A stretch of 64,000 bases of DNA from Pseudoramibacter porci (GTDB taxonomy: Bacteria; Bacillota; Clostridia; Eubacteriales; Eubacteriaceae): contig NZ_VUMO01000001.1 of NCBI RefSeq assembly GCF_009696145.1, positions 124,001 to 188,000 on the forward strand, given 5' to 3'. Shown here piece by piece: positions 37,018 to 46,237 of the stretch. The notes under the pieces were generated by a model. It was given only the letters and a program-made list of their open reading frames with translations. It searched no databases and was not told the origin of the DNA. Each line of letters starts with the position of its first letter. The first letter of the stretch is position 1. The position numbers and the translations under genes were made by a program.

Positions 37018-37485
37018 ATGAATAAATTAGAAGGTAAGGTCGTTGCACAACAGATGAAAGTCGCCGTGGTTGCGGCGCGTTTCAATGAGTTTATCGTGTC
37101 AAAGCTGGTTTCCGGTGCCCAGGACGCGTTGATTCGCCACGGGGTCGATGATGACAACATTGACATCGCCTGGGTGCCCGGCGCTTTTGAAATTCCGTTG
37201 ATCGCCCAAAAATTTGCACAGTCCGGCCAATACGACGCGGTAATTTGTCTGGGAGCGGTCATCCGCGGCGCAACCAGTCATTACGATTACGTCTGCAACG
37301 AAGCGAGCAAGGGCATTGCACAGGTCAGCTTGAACACGGGCATTCCAGTGTTGTTTGGCGTGTTGACGACGGAAAACATCGAACAGGCCGTCGAACGCGC
37401 GGGGACAAAAGCCGGCAACAAAGGCTACGACGTGGCCTGCTCGGCGATCGAAATGGTTAATTTGATCAAGACGATCGAAAAATAA
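37018..37485 (+). CDS. ribH: 6,7-dimethyl-8-ribityllumazine synthase RibH
   Basis: Lumazine synthase condenses the pyrimidine from RibD with the four-carbon phosphate from RibBA. The 155-residue product has the family motifs [36 protein letters not shown] and FGVLTTEN. It assembles into hollow icosahedral or pentameric particles in relatives. It is the last gene of the riboflavin operon, followed directly by a terminator. Confidence 0.97.
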   Translation: MNKLEGKVVAQQMKVAVVAARFNEFIVSKLVSGAQDALIRHGVDDDNIDIAWVPGAFEIPLIAQKFAQSGQYDAVICLGAVIRGATSHYDYVCNEASKGIAQVSLNTGIPVLFGVLTTENIEQAVERAGTKAGNKGYDVACSAIEMVNLIKTIEK

Positions 37486-37498
37486 TTGAAGCAAATAA

Positions 37499-37541
37499 AA
37501 AACAGAGAGGTTTGAATCCTTCAAATCTCTCTGTTTTTTTG
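37499..37541. terminator. Terminator of the riboflavin operon
   Basis: The stem ACAGAGAGGTTTGA pairs with TCAAATCTCTCTGT (one G-T type mismatch) and is followed by T7. It lies between convergent ribH and purC and can act in both directions. Confidence 0.85.
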
Positions 37542-37547
37542 ATCCCG

Positions 37548-38420
37548 TTAGTCGATGGTTTTATCCGTCAACAGATGATAAGCTTCTTTGTATTTGTCGA
37601 TGGTCTTGTCGATGACATCCTGGGGCAGATTGTAGTCGGAATCTGGATTGGCCTTGAGCCAATCGCGGACGAACTGCTTGTCGAAAGACGGCTGTCCTTG
37701 ACCTGGCTTGTAGCCTTCGAGCGGCCAGAAACGGCTGCTGTCCGGTGTGAGCATTTCATCGCCGATGACGAGGGTGCCGTTTTCGTCGAGGCCGAATTCA
37801 AATTTGGTGTCGGCGATGATGATGCCTTTGGAGAGGGCGTAATCGGCACATTTTTTGTACAATGCGATGGTGTTGTCGCGCAGCGCCTTTGCGTACGCTT
37901 CGCCGTGGCCCGGGAAGTGTTTTTCTAAAACGTCAATGCTCTGTTCAAAGCTGATGTTTTCATCGTGATCGCCGAGATCGGCTTTGGTGCTCGGGGTGTA
38001 AATGGGTTCCGGAAGCTTGTCGCATTCGATCAGGCCGTCTGGCAGTTTAATGCCGCAGACGGTACCGTTTTCTTGATAGCTTTTCCAGCCGCTGCCGGTG
38101 ATATAGCCGCGGACAATGCATTCGATCGGCAGCATGGTCAGTTTTTTGCAGAGCATACTGTTGCCGCCGTATTTTTCATTTTGGAAGAATTCCGGCATGT
38201 CGGCCGTGTCGACGGAAATCATGTGATTGGGGATGATGTCTTCGGTGTAATCAAACCAGAATTTCGACATCTGAGTCAGAACGGTGCCCTTTTTCACAAT
38301 TTGATTTTTTAAAATAACATCGAACGCGGAAATACGGTCGGTGGCGACCATGACCAAGGCATCGCCAATATCGTAAATTTCTCGAACTTTGCCTTCTTTG
38401 ACCGGTTGATAGGTTTTCAT
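37548..38420 (-). CDS. purC: SAICAR synthetase PurC
   Basis: PurC ligates aspartate to CAIR in purine synthesis. The 290-residue product has [37 protein letters not shown] and a [25 protein letters not shown] block. The long insertion makes it the large (~290-residue, eukaryote-like) type and not the ~235-residue Bacillus type. ATG 38420 is chosen because AGGAGG precedes it; the frame opens 24 bases earlier without a site. It is a single gene, separate from other pur genes. Confidence 0.95.
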   Translation of the reverse strand: MKTYQPVKEGKVREIYDIGDALVMVATDRISAFDVILKNQIVKKGTVLTQMSKFWFDYTEDIIPNHMISVDTADMPEFFQNEKYGGNSMLCKKLTMLPIECIVRGYITGSGWKSYQENGTVCGIKLPDGLIECDKLPEPIYTPSTKADLGDHDENISFEQSIDVLEKHFPGHGEAYAKALRDNTIALYKKCADYALSKGIIIADTKFEFGLDENGTLVIGDEMLTPDSSRFWPLEGYKPGQGQPSFDKQFVRDWLKANPDSDYNLPQDVIDKTIDKYKEAYHLLTDKTID

Positions 38421-38528
38421 GAAAAGCCTCCTGTAAATTTTCAAGAATACGTTGATTATATCAGAAAGAATGGGGAAGCACTATCCCCGAATTCGTAAAT
38501 TTATTCCCTCATTTGTACAAAATTCAGA

Positions 38529-39467
38529 TCATAAATCGACTTCAACGTTGAAATCGATGGTGGTGCCTTCGTTATCGGGCGATAAATCGTAGTACAGCCA
38601 ATTGGGTTCTTTTTTACTCAAGTAATCCCGCATGTGTTCAGAAAATGCAGACAGATTGTTTTTCTGGGTGATGGCCAGCATGGTCGGTCCGGCACCGGAA
38701 ATGCAGACACCCAGTGCGCCGTAGCGTAGAGCAGTGCGTTTGACGGCGTCAAAGGAACGGATCAAATGTTTGCGGTAGGGTTCGTGCAGTTTGTCGTTCA
38801 TGCTGTTTTTCAAAATATCTGGGCGTCCCTCCGAAAGGGCGAGATAAGTCATTGTCGCGTGGGCGACATTGAAGACGCCGTCCTTTCTTGGAATATTGTT
38901 GGGCAGTGCCGCGCGGGCGGCCTTGGTCGAGAGTTCAAAATCAGGAACGATCAAATGGAAAGCGAATGAATCGGCCACTTCTTTCTTGATGTATTGATAA
39001 TGCTGATGGCTGCCAATTGAGCAGACGAGACCTCCGAACATCGCCGGTGCGATATTGTCGGGGTGGCCTTCCATATCGACCGCAATGTCGAAGAGTTCGT
39101 CCTGTGAAAGAGGGCTGCCGCAAAGGGCGTTGGCCCCAACGAGACCGCCGACGATGCATGTGGCGGAGGAGCCAAGCCCTCGGCTGACCGGCACACCGGT
39201 TTCAGTATAAATGTAGAGCCCTTTCGGGTAGTGATGAACGCGGTTGAAGACACGCTGCATGGCACAGTAAACCAGATTGTTGGTGCCCTGGTATTTGCGT
39301 GAAACGCCGCGGATGGTCAGTTTGCCGTCGTCTTTTTCCATAAAAGTAAAAGAATTGTAGAGGTTGAACGCGAGACCAAAAGCATCAAAGCCCGGCCCGA
39401 TGTTGGCGGAAGTACCGGGAACCTTGACTTGAATCCCGCGGTTGTGAAGCAATGGATGATCAGTCAT
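38529..39467 (-). CDS. thrB: Homoserine kinase ThrB
   Basis: ThrB phosphorylates homoserine for threonine synthesis. The 312-residue GHMP kinase has VKVPGTSANIGPGFDAFGLAF at the N-terminus, the phosphate loop PVSRGLGSSATCIVGG, and the C-terminal VCISGAGPTMLAI. The start follows AAAGGAATCGAAA. It is 37 bases downstream of thrC on the same strand, forming a thrC-thrB operon that diverges from hom-lysC. Confidence 0.95.
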   Translation of the reverse strand: MTDHPLLHNRGIQVKVPGTSANIGPGFDAFGLAFNLYNSFTFMEKDDGKLTIRGVSRKYQGTNNLVYCAMQRVFNRVHHYPKGLYIYTETGVPVSRGLGSSATCIVGGLVGANALCGSPLSQDELFDIAVDMEGHPDNIAPAMFGGLVCSIGSHQHYQYIKKEVADSFAFHLIVPDFELSTKAARAALPNNIPRKDGVFNVAHATMTYLALSEGRPDILKNSMNDKLHEPYRKHLIRSFDAVKRTALRYGALGVCISGAGPTMLAITQKNNLSAFSEHMRDYLSKKEPNWLYYDLSPDNEGTTIDFNVEVDL

Positions 39468-39504
39468 TTTCGATTCCTTTTATTTCTTTTCTATTTCGAT
39501 AAAA

Positions 39505-41019
39505 TTATTTCAATCGGCTTAAAAAGTCCTGTAAGCTGCCGCTCATTTCGTCGACATCGCAGACGTGGTTGTGGCGGTTCGGGCGGTCAGCAAGACCTGC
39601 CAGCGGCTTTGGAATGGCGGTCGATGTAGCGTCAGACAAGGCGCTTAACACGCCAAAATCGTCGAGATGTTCAGGAATATCGCCGTAAATGCTTTTGTAA
39701 ACATTTGTCGCGAATTTATACGGGCTGGCCGTGGACAGCACAATGGTCGGCGTTTCGTCGCCGGTGGCTTTTTGGTACTGGTCGTACACACAGCTTGCGA
39801 CGGCGGTGTGCGGGTCGATCAGATAGCCGTGGCTTTTGAACATATCGGCGATGGCCGCTGAGGTTTGATCTTCATCGGCGAAGCCGCCCCAGAATGCTTT
39901 CTGTGTCTGAGCCTTGATGGCATCCGGAACAGTGTAGCTGCCGTCAGATTGGAGAGTGCCCATCCATTGGGCGACAGTCTCTGGATCTTTGGAGACGTCG
40001 TAGAGCAGACGTTCGAGGTTGCTGGAAATGAGAATGTCCATGGAGGGGGACATCGTCTTGTAGAACGGACGCTTGCGGTCGTATTCGCCGGTTTCAAAGA
40101 AATCTGTCAGGACGCGGTTAGCGTTGGACGCGCAGACAAACCGATTCACCGGCAAACCGGTGAGCGCCGCGTAATAGCCAGCCAGAATATCGCCGAAGTT
40201 GCCAGTCGGGACGACAAAATTGACCGGATCGCCGCAGGCGATGGCGCCCTGGCGGACCAGTTCACAATAACTGTAAAAATAATAAACAACTTGCGGCAGC
40301 AGACGGCCGATGTTGATGGAATTGGCTGAAGAAAGCTGGAAGCCCTTGGCGTTGATTTCAGCGTTGAGCGCCTGATCAGAGAAGATGGCTTTGACGCCGT
40401 TTTGAGTGTCGTCAAAATTGCCGCGGACGCCGACGACACAGGTGTTCTGTCCGGGCTGGGTCAGCATCTGCTTTTCCTGAACCAGAGAAACACCGTCTTT
40501 TGGATAATAGACAATGATGTCGATGCCCGGCACATCGCAGAATCCAGAAAGGGCCGCTTTGCCGGTGTCGCCGGAGGTGGCCGTCAGGATAACGATTTCC
40601 CGGCCAATGTTTTGAATGTTAACGGCATTGGTCATGAAATGGGGCAGAATGGTCAGCGCCATGTCTTTAAAAGCGCAGGTCGGTCCGTGGTAAAGTTCTA
40701 GGAAATAACGGTCTTTAGCTTTTTGAACGCGGACTGGATAGGTGTTGTCTTCAAACAGCCCCGTTTGGTAGGCGTCGTGGACGCACTGGGCTATCTGTTC
40801 GGGACTGAAATCGTCGAGAAACGCATTAAACACGGTCTGTGCGACCTGGCTGTAGGATTGGGGCAGCATGTTTTTAATATCAAAATGACAGTCCCGTATA
40901 AAGGAAGGCACGTACAGTCCGCCGTCTTTTGCCAGGCCGGCGATAATGGCCTGAGAGGCAGTGATATTCTGCTCGCTTCCGCGGGTGCTGACATAGTGGT
41001 CTCGGTAGTCGATTGGCAT
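39505..41019 (-). CDS. thrC: Threonine synthase ThrC
   Basis: This PLP enzyme converts O-phosphohomoserine to threonine. The 504-residue product is the long, yeast/E. coli-like class: N-terminal YVSTRG, FLELYHGPTCAFKDMAL with the PLP lysine, TATSGDTGKAAL, and FVVPTGNFGDILAG. The start is preceded by GGAGGAGC. It leads the thrC-thrB transcript. Confidence 0.95.
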   Translation of the reverse strand: MPIDYRDHYVSTRGSEQNITASQAIIAGLAKDGGLYVPSFIRDCHFDIKNMLPQSYSQVAQTVFNAFLDDFSPEQIAQCVHDAYQTGLFEDNTYPVRVQKAKDRYFLELYHGPTCAFKDMALTILPHFMTNAVNIQNIGREIVILTATSGDTGKAALSGFCDVPGIDIIVYYPKDGVSLVQEKQMLTQPGQNTCVVGVRGNFDDTQNGVKAIFSDQALNAEINAKGFQLSSANSINIGRLLPQVVYYFYSYCELVRQGAIACGDPVNFVVPTGNFGDILAGYYAALTGLPVNRFVCASNANRVLTDFFETGEYDRKRPFYKTMSPSMDILISSNLERLLYDVSKDPETVAQWMGTLQSDGSYTVPDAIKAQTQKAFWGGFADEDQTSAAIADMFKSHGYLIDPHTAVASCVYDQYQKATGDETPTIVLSTASPYKFATNVYKSIYGDIPEHLDDFGVLSALSDATSTAIPKPLAGLADRPNRHNHVCDVDEMSGSLQDFLSRLK

Positions 41020-41042
41020 AAAGCTCCTCCAAGGTTTAAAAA

Positions 41043-41095
41043 ATCATAGAATGCACAATAAAAAATTGCGGCGCAATCTATTTCTATGATAGAAT
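41043..41095 (+). promoter_or_regulatory. Control region between thrC and hom with nested inverted repeats
   Basis: A possible hom promoter is TTGCGG (41066-41071) and TAGAAT (41090-41095) with an 18-base spacer. The perfect palindrome ATTGCG-G-CGCAAT (41065-41077) overlaps the -35 box. A wider 9-base inverted repeat, ATCATAGAA (41043-41051) with TTCTATGAT (41082-41090), encloses it. The layout suggests a shared operator for the divergent threonine genes; the regulator is unknown. Confidence 0.45.
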
Positions 41096-41153
41096 GATTT
41101 AAATTGAATTACAAGAAAAAATTGTATTTAAAATCAAGAAATGAGGTCATATC

Positions 41154-42398
41154 GTGAATATTGCACTACTTGGATTCGGAACGATCGGTACAGGGGTTTA
41201 CGAATTAATCAACCTGCACAAGGGCCGTTTTGCTGACAATTTAGATGAACCTATTTATATCACTAAGATTTTGGATAGAGACCCGAATAAAAAGGTCGAT
41301 CCGTCGGATCATCATTGCGAAATTGTGACCGATCCCGATCTGATTATGAACGATCCGGAAATCAAAATTGTCATTTCGCTTCTGGGCGGGATGGAATTTG
41401 AATACAAGATGATTAAAACCGCCCTCGAACACGACAAAAACGTGGTCACGGCGAGCAAGGCTGTTTTGTCCGAATACTTTGCAGAACTCAACGCCATTGC
41501 CGACGAACATCACGTGTTCTTAAGATACGAAGCGGCAGTCGGCGGCGGTATTCCGATTATCGGTTCTTTGAACGAGGAACTGAAAATCAATCATATCGAT
41601 GAAATTATGGGGATCCTCAACGGGACGACCAACTTCATTTTGTCGAATATGACGGAAAATAACGCCGATTTTGATGAAACTCTCAAATTAGCTCAGAAAA
41701 TCGGTTTTGCTGAAGCGGACCCGACGGCCGATATCGAAGGCTACGACGTTTCCCGGAAACTGGCCATCTTGTCGACTTTGGCGTACGGCGGTATCATTCG
41801 CGACGAAGACATTAAGAAGCGCGGCTTGTCAGACGTTGAAGCCGTTGACGTGGAAATGGTTAAATCCATCGGCTATGTCATCAAATATTTGGGGCATTCG
41901 AAGCTGCTGAACAAAAATCAGGTTTATACAACGGTTGAACCGGTGCTCTTCCCGAACGAATCGATGATGGGCCATGTGGATTCTGAATTTAATATCATTT
42001 CCATTAAAGGGGATGTCATCGGGGAACTTCAGTTTTATGGAAAAGGAGCCGGTAAAGATGCGACAGCTAACGCAGTTGTCGGCGACGTGCTTTACGTGAT
42101 CAACAGTCTGAAGGAAGAACGCAACCCGCATTACAAAACGCTGGATAAGGATTTGCACAAAATGGGTAATTCCGGTTTTTCCGGCCGCTACTATCTGCGC
42201 GTTCACGTGACAAACAATGACGAATTGGCTTATGTTATGTCTGTGATGAATGCGGACAAGGGCAGAGGACAGATCGTGGTGAGCGGCGACGACGTGTTTT
42301 TCACAACATCCGAAATCCAGGCGGACGTCTTCGATTCGCTGGTTGAACGCCTTAAGGAACGGACGCCGAAATTGTTCTACGCGCGTATTTACGAATAA
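41154..42398 (+). CDS. hom: Homoserine dehydrogenase
   Basis: The enzyme reduces aspartate semialdehyde to homoserine with NAD(P)H. The 414-residue product has the Rossmann motif LLGFGTIGTGVY, the GGGIPIIGSLNE segment, GILNGTTNFILSNM with DPTADIEGYD, and a C-terminal ACT domain that would allow feedback by threonine. lysC follows after 11 bases, so the first steps of the aspartate pathway are co-transcribed, divergent from thrC-thrB. Confidence 0.95.
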   Translation: MNIALLGFGTIGTGVYELINLHKGRFADNLDEPIYITKILDRDPNKKVDPSDHHCEIVTDPDLIMNDPEIKIVISLLGGMEFEYKMIKTALEHDKNVVTASKAVLSEYFAELNAIADEHHVFLRYEAAVGGGIPIIGSLNEELKINHIDEIMGILNGTTNFILSNMTENNADFDETLKLAQKIGFAEADPTADIEGYDVSRKLAILSTLAYGGIIRDEDIKKRGLSDVEAVDVEMVKSIGYVIKYLGHSKLLNKNQVYTTVEPVLFPNESMMGHVDSEFNIISIKGDVIGELQFYGKGAGKDATANAVVGDVLYVINSLKEERNPHYKTLDKDLHKMGNSGFSGRYYLRVHVTNNDELAYVMSVMNADKGRGQIVVSGDDVFFTTSEIQADVFDSLVERLKERTPKLFYARIYE

Positions 42399-42409
42399 GC
42401 AGGCCTGAA

Positions 42410-43621
42410 ATGGAAAATTTAATCGTACAAAAATACGGCGGTACTTCGGTCGGATCAGTCGAACGCATCAAAAAAGTCGCAAAGCGCATCGTTGAACGAG
42501 CAGATGAAGGTAAAAAAATGGTTGTCGTCGTTTCGGCGATGGGCAAACAGACGGATCATTTAGTAGAAATGGCGAAGTCGATTAACCCCAATCCGCCCAG
42601 CCGCGAATTGGATGTGCTGATGGCGACAGGGGAACAGGAGAGCATCGCGCTTTTGGCCATGGCCATTCAGGCACTTGGGCATTCCGTCATTTCACTGACC
42701 GGCGCACAATGCGGGATTAAAACGTCAGAAGTGCACAAAAAAGCGCGAATCGAAGGCATTGACACGAGCCGTCTGCAGCGGGAAATTGCCACCCATCAGG
42801 TGGTCATTGTCGCGGGGTTCCAGGGCGTTGATGACCGAGAAGAAGTGACGACCCTTGGTCGAGGCGGTTCGGATACATCGGCTGTGGCATTGGCAGCTGC
42901 CCTTAAAGCGGAAAGCTGTGAAATCTATACCGATGTGGACGGGGTGTACGATGCCGACCCGCGAATCGTGCCGGACGCGAAAAAAATCGACGAAATTTCA
43001 TATCAGGAAGTATTGGAAATGGCGAGCCTCGGAGCAGGCGTGCTGCACACCCGCTCTGTTGAACTGGCTGAAAAATATAAATTACCCTTGGTTGTCAGAT
43101 CATCTTTTAATGACAATCCGGGTACATTGATTAAGGAGGAAGTTAATCGCATGGAAAAGGTATTAATTCGCGGCATTGCGCTCGATGAAGATATTGCAAA
43201 AATTTCAATTTTAGAGGTTCCAGACAAACCCGGGATTGCCTTCCGGCTCTTTTCTTCCCTGGCGTCCCAAAACATTCACGTCGATATGATCGTTCAGAAT
43301 GTCAACCGGACAGCGGTCAACGATATTTCATTCACGGTCAATGTTGACGAACTTCAAAAGGCAGTGGAAGTTTCCCAGAAATTTGCTTTCGACGTCGGCG
43401 CTCAGAAGGTCGAATTCGATCAGGGTGTGGCGAAGCTCTCTATCGTCGGCACGGGTATTGTCGCCAATGCAGATATTGCGAGCCAATTTTTTGAAGCCCT
43501 CTACGAATTGGGGATTAACATTTTGACCATTTCAACTTCGGAAATTAAAATCAGCTGCTTGATTGACAAAGAAAGAGCCAAGGAAGCGATGGTCCACATT
43601 CACAAAAAATTCGAAATGTAA
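42410..43621 (+). CDS. lysC: Aspartate kinase LysC (with probable internal start for a beta subunit)
   Basis: Aspartokinase phosphorylates aspartate, the entry to Lys, Met and Thr synthesis. The 403-residue product has the kinase signature VQKYGGTSVGS, FTLGRGGSDT-type segment TTLGRGGSDTSAVALAA, and two C-terminal ACT domains, so it should be allosterically controlled. An in-frame ATG at 43151 follows TAAGGAGGA and would yield the ACT-only 156-residue subunit, as in Bacillus aspartokinase II. A terminator follows. Confidence 0.95.
   Translation: MENLIVQKYGGTSVGSVERIKKVAKRIVERADEGKKMVVVVSAMGKQTDHLVEMAKSINPNPPSRELDVLMATGEQESIALLAMAIQALGHSVISLTGAQCGIKTSEVHKKARIEGIDTSRLQREIATHQVVIVAGFQGVDDREEVTTLGRGGSDTSAVALAAALKAESCEIYTDVDGVYDADPRIVPDAKKIDEISYQEVLEMASLGAGVLHTRSVELAEKYKLPLVVRSSFNDNPGTLIKEEVNRMEKVLIRGIALDEDIAKISILEVPDKPGIAFRLFSSLASQNIHVDMIVQNVNRTAVNDISFTVNVDELQKAVEVSQKFAFDVGAQKVEFDQGVAKLSIVGTGIVANADIASQFFEALYELGINILTISTSEIKISCLIDKERAKEAMVHIHKKFEM
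43151..43621 (+). CDS. Probable in-frame internal product of lysC (aspartokinase beta subunit)
   Basis: ATG 43151 is in the lysC frame and is preceded by TAAGGAGGA (43132-43140), the strongest possible Shine-Dalgarno match, 11 bases upstream of the start. The product of 156 residues would consist of the two ACT domains only. Bacillus subtilis lysC makes a comparable beta subunit by internal initiation. The long spacer makes the efficiency uncertain. Confidence 0.5.
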   Translation: MEKVLIRGIALDEDIAKISILEVPDKPGIAFRLFSSLASQNIHVDMIVQNVNRTAVNDISFTVNVDELQKAVEVSQKFAFDVGAQKVEFDQGVAKLSIVGTGIVANADIASQFFEALYELGINILTISTSEIKISCLIDKERAKEAMVHIHKKFEM

Positions 43622-43637
43622 AACTTTGTTTTAAACA

Positions 43638-43669
43638 AAAGAGCTCCTTTTTGCGGGAGCTCTTTTTAG
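43638..43669. terminator. Terminator between lysC and thyX
   Basis: AGAGCTCC pairs with GGGAGCTCT (one bulge or G) and is followed by T5. It serves lysC and possibly thyX, which converge here. Confidence 0.8.
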
Positions 43670-43679
43670 TATTCTGATT

Positions 43680-44450
43680 TTACAGTTTTTTAAAGGTTTC
43701 GCGTACACCTTTGATATCACCGCAGTACATGGCGCCTTCAGGGCAAGGACCCTCGAGGCAGGAAGGGCCGGCTGAGGCGAAAAGCGTCGGCGCGACGGGC
43801 TTGACGAGTTTTAACATTTGTGTGGCGCACGCTCTGATTTCCCACTGCGCGCGGTTGCAGCAGCGCAGATTGAAGAAATGCAACAATTCCCGCGCATTCA
43901 TGGTGACGATGATTTTGGTTTCACAGGCGTTAGGCAGGACATAACGTGCATCCTCAAAGGCCCTTTTCTGGGCTGCAGCCAGGGCATCCTTTTCAGATTT
44001 GCCCTGTTTCATTAATTTGGATTTGTGACTTTCGGTTAGGCGTTCAACCAGCTTGTCGTAGGCCTTTTGTTCCGCTTCCATGGTCTGAATGTAAAGGGCT
44101 TTGGCTTCGGGGATGTCGGCGATGGCCGGCGGGACGATGTAGTCGAACTGCCCTTCGGCAACGTAGCGCTGGGATTTTTGGCTGTAACTGGCCAGACGGT
44201 GACGTACCAGCTGATGAGTGAGGGAGCGGCTGATCCCTTCGATGCCAAAAGTAAAGCTGATGTGCTCCACCGGCGACATGTGGCCGTAGTTGGAGAGCCG
44301 TTCCAAAAATGATTGAACTTTTTCAGGCGTCTGCTTTTCGGTCAGCGACTGAATGTCCGATGCCGAATAGCAGAGCTTTGCGGCAGAAGCGACGACCTTT
44401 TCGGGATCAGGGGTGTGGGATAATAAAATAACATTTAATTTTGATTCCAT
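43680..44450 (-). CDS. thyX: Flavin-dependent thymidylate synthase ThyX
   Basis: ThyX methylates dUMP to dTMP using FAD, NADPH and methylene-tetrahydrofolate. The 256-residue product contains the family signature RHRxxSxxxxSxR as [13 protein letters not shown], plus [13 protein letters not shown] and CRAxWEIR-like [11 protein letters not shown] 44450 is preceded by AAAAGGAAAACAT and starts the conserved part, whereas the longer frame to 44492 adds a stretch without features. The gene diverges from the YgjP-like gene. Confidence 0.93.
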   Translation of the reverse strand: MESKLNVILLSHTPDPEKVVASAAKLCYSASDIQSLTEKQTPEKVQSFLERLSNYGHMSPVEHISFTFGIEGISRSLTHQLVRHRLASYSQKSQRYVAEGQFDYIVPPAIADIPEAKALYIQTMEAEQKAYDKLVERLTESHKSKLMKQGKSEKDALAAAQKRAFEDARYVLPNACETKIIVTMNARELLHFFNLRCCNRAQWEIRACATQMLKLVKPVAPTLFASAGPSCLEGPCPEGAMYCGDIKGVRETFKKL

Positions 44451-44532
44451 ATGTTTTCCTTTTCTTATCTTCGTACAATAATTTATCGGCATCAGCCAAT
44501 TAATTGAGTTCGTTTTGGTTTATAATTATAAC

Positions 44533-45090
44533 ATGAAACTCGAACAAACAAAATTTCCGTATAAAATTATTCCGGAACACGAAAAAAAATATCGCTTCAC
44601 CACAGGTGAGCTGCATAAATACCGCGGTCATTATTATCCGCTGCTTGTCAAACCGTCGGCGGATCCCTCACAAGATACAGCAGAAGTCCGCCAAGGCCAT
44701 TTGGTGTTGCATTCCTCAAATCCCAATAATCCTGTGAGCAATGCCGCGGTTCTCGATGAATGGTATTACAATCAGGCGAAGGCGCTTTTCGCGGGAATGG
44801 TCGCCAAAGCGATGCTTAACGCCGCACCTTACGTTAAAGGCAAAATGCCGCGGCTGAGAATTAAGCGCATGCTCGATCAATGGGGGGCCTGCAACCCGAG
44901 AACGGGCCTACTCATTTTAAACCTTGAATTGATTAAGGTGCCCGACGAATGCACGGCCTTCGTGGCCCAGCATGAGGTGATGCACTTGAAATATCCAAGC
45001 CATAACAACGCGTTTTTCGCGGCGATGAAAAGCGTGATGCCCGATTGGGTCGAGCGGGAAAAAATTCTTAAGACTTATTATCCAGTTTAA
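44533..45090 (+). CDS. YgjP/DUF45-like zinc metalloprotein
   Basis: The 185-residue protein ends in a zincin-like motif HEVMHLKYPSHNNAF (HExxH with a third His six residues on) preceded by the DUF45 segment QWGACNPRTGLLILNLELI. Family members are called YgjP-like metallopeptidases or M48-like hydrolases, and the substrate is unclear. ATG 44533 lies only six bases after a TATAAT, with no ribosome site in between. The mRNA may therefore be leaderless. Confidence 0.8.
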   Translation: MKLEQTKFPYKIIPEHEKKYRFTTGELHKYRGHYYPLLVKPSADPSQDTAEVRQGHLVLHSSNPNNPVSNAAVLDEWYYNQAKALFAGMVAKAMLNAAPYVKGKMPRLRIKRMLDQWGACNPRTGLLILNLELIKVPDECTAFVAQHEVMHLKYPSHNNAFFAAMKSVMPDWVEREKILKTYYPV

Positions 45091-45113
45091 TCATTATCAG
45101 ATTTGATTATAAG

Positions 45114-45156
45114 AAAGCGTGCCTTCAAGTCAATGAGATTTGAGGCACGCTTTTAT
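45114..45156. terminator. Bidirectional terminator before luxS
   Basis: AAAGCGTGCCT pairs with AGGCACGCTTT around an 18-base loop, with T/A-rich flanks, between convergent genes. Confidence 0.8.
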
Positions 45157-45181
45157 TATATATAAATTGTATATAAAAGGA

Positions 45182-45670
45182 TTAATTCGGATAAATCAGC
45201 CGGCTGTCATCGATGTTGTCGAGCACTTCGTGTAAAAACTTCTTCGATTCGTATTTGGCCATGTTGAGGTTTTGATCGAGGTAATTGCCGCAGTCTCTGG
45301 CAGCAGCACCTGGAATGTCTCCTTCGAAACCGGCCATGAACGCGTAAAGCTCTTTCACCAGTGGCACGATGTCCTTCGATTCCAGGTCGCCTTTCATGAC
45401 CAGGTAGTACCCGGTGCGGCAGCCCATTGGCCCGAAGTAGATGATCTGGTCGGATATTTTCGGGTCGTTGCGCAGATATGTCGCCCCGAGATGTTCGATG
45501 GTGTGGCATTCTGCGGTGTTGAGAACGGGTTCTCTGTTCGGCGCCTTCATACGGATGTCAAAAGTAGTGACGATTTGGTCGCCAACCTGATCTTTTCGGG
45601 ACACGTAAATGCCGCGTTTTAATTTCAGGTGGTTGACGGTAAAGCTTGGAATTTTTTTCATTTCTGCCAT
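45182..45670 (-). CDS. luxS: S-ribosylhomocysteine lyase LuxS
   Basis: LuxS cleaves S-ribosylhomocysteine to homocysteine and DPD, the precursor of autoinducer-2. The 162-residue product has metal ligands in ECHTIEHLGATYLRN (His-x3-His) and in DCGNY, and the catalytic Cys in GPMGCRTGYY. It is full length. The start abuts the recU stop (45671), so luxS and recU are probably co-transcribed; luxS is the downstream gene. Confidence 0.96.
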   Translation of the reverse strand: MAEMKKIPSFTVNHLKLKRGIYVSRKDQVGDQIVTTFDIRMKAPNREPVLNTAECHTIEHLGATYLRNDPKISDQIIYFGPMGCRTGYYLVMKGDLESKDIVPLVKELYAFMAGFEGDIPGAAARDCGNYLDQNLNMAKYESKKFLHEVLDNIDDSRLIYPN

Positions 45671-46216
45671 TTATTGGCCTCCTTTGTTCAAATTAACTAA
45701 ATAGCGGTTAAGGGCTTCGAGGTAGTGAAGCTGGATGCTGCCTTCCGAATGAATTAAATACTGAGGGTCAAAAGCGGAGAGCGGAATCGATTTGCGCCCG
45801 CCTTTTTTTGCCCCATTCCAATAGTGCATGAGCACCTCGAAGGGCAGCAGAAAATACTGATCGGTCTGCTTGAAATAGACGATTAAAAACGTTAAGCCGT
45901 CCTGCTTTTGGAAAGCGTCCATAAACGCAACTTGATGTTCGTGGATGTTGTAGAGCGGCAGATTTTTCAGATTTGTTTCTTTGGCGTCGAAGCAGACGGG
46001 AATGCCCTGCACGTTGCCGACGTAATCGACCGTGCTTTTGGCATCGAAATACGCGAGCTTGATCACGCCTTTCTGCTGGTCGAGCTCGACCGGTGTGATG
46101 GCCGTCGGGATCTTTTGCATCACGGCCAGGCCGTGGGCCATGTAATAATGATTGCTTTGGTTGATTAAGTCTTCAAGAACAGACCCGCGAAGTCCCCGGG
46201 TATGCCAGTAACCCAT
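45671..46216 (-). CDS. recU: Holliday junction resolvase RecU
   Basis: RecU is the Firmicute Holliday junction resolvase, a type II restriction-like nuclease acting with RuvAB. The 181-residue product has RGLRGSVLEDLINQSNHYY at the N-terminus, the active-site segments STVDYVG and PVCFDAKET (the D-x(n)-E-x-K-like core), and HQVAFMDAF. ruvA and ruvB lie elsewhere in this window at 62-64 kb. Here recU leads a recU-luxS unit. Confidence 0.88.
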   Translation of the reverse strand: MGYWHTRGLRGSVLEDLINQSNHYYMAHGLAVMQKIPTAITPVELDQQKGVIKLAYFDAKSTVDYVGNVQGIPVCFDAKETNLKNLPLYNIHEHQVAFMDAFQKQDGLTFLIVYFKQTDQYFLLPFEVLMHYWNGAKKGGRKSIPLSAFDPQYLIHSEGSIQLHYLEALNRYLVNLNKGGQ

Positions 46217-46237
46217 ACCATTCTCTCTTTCTACAGT

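Noticed and set aside
41020-41153. T-box or threonine attenuator before hom
   Set aside because: There is no T-box sequence, specifier stem or Thr-rich leader peptide; only palindromes and a promoter are seen.
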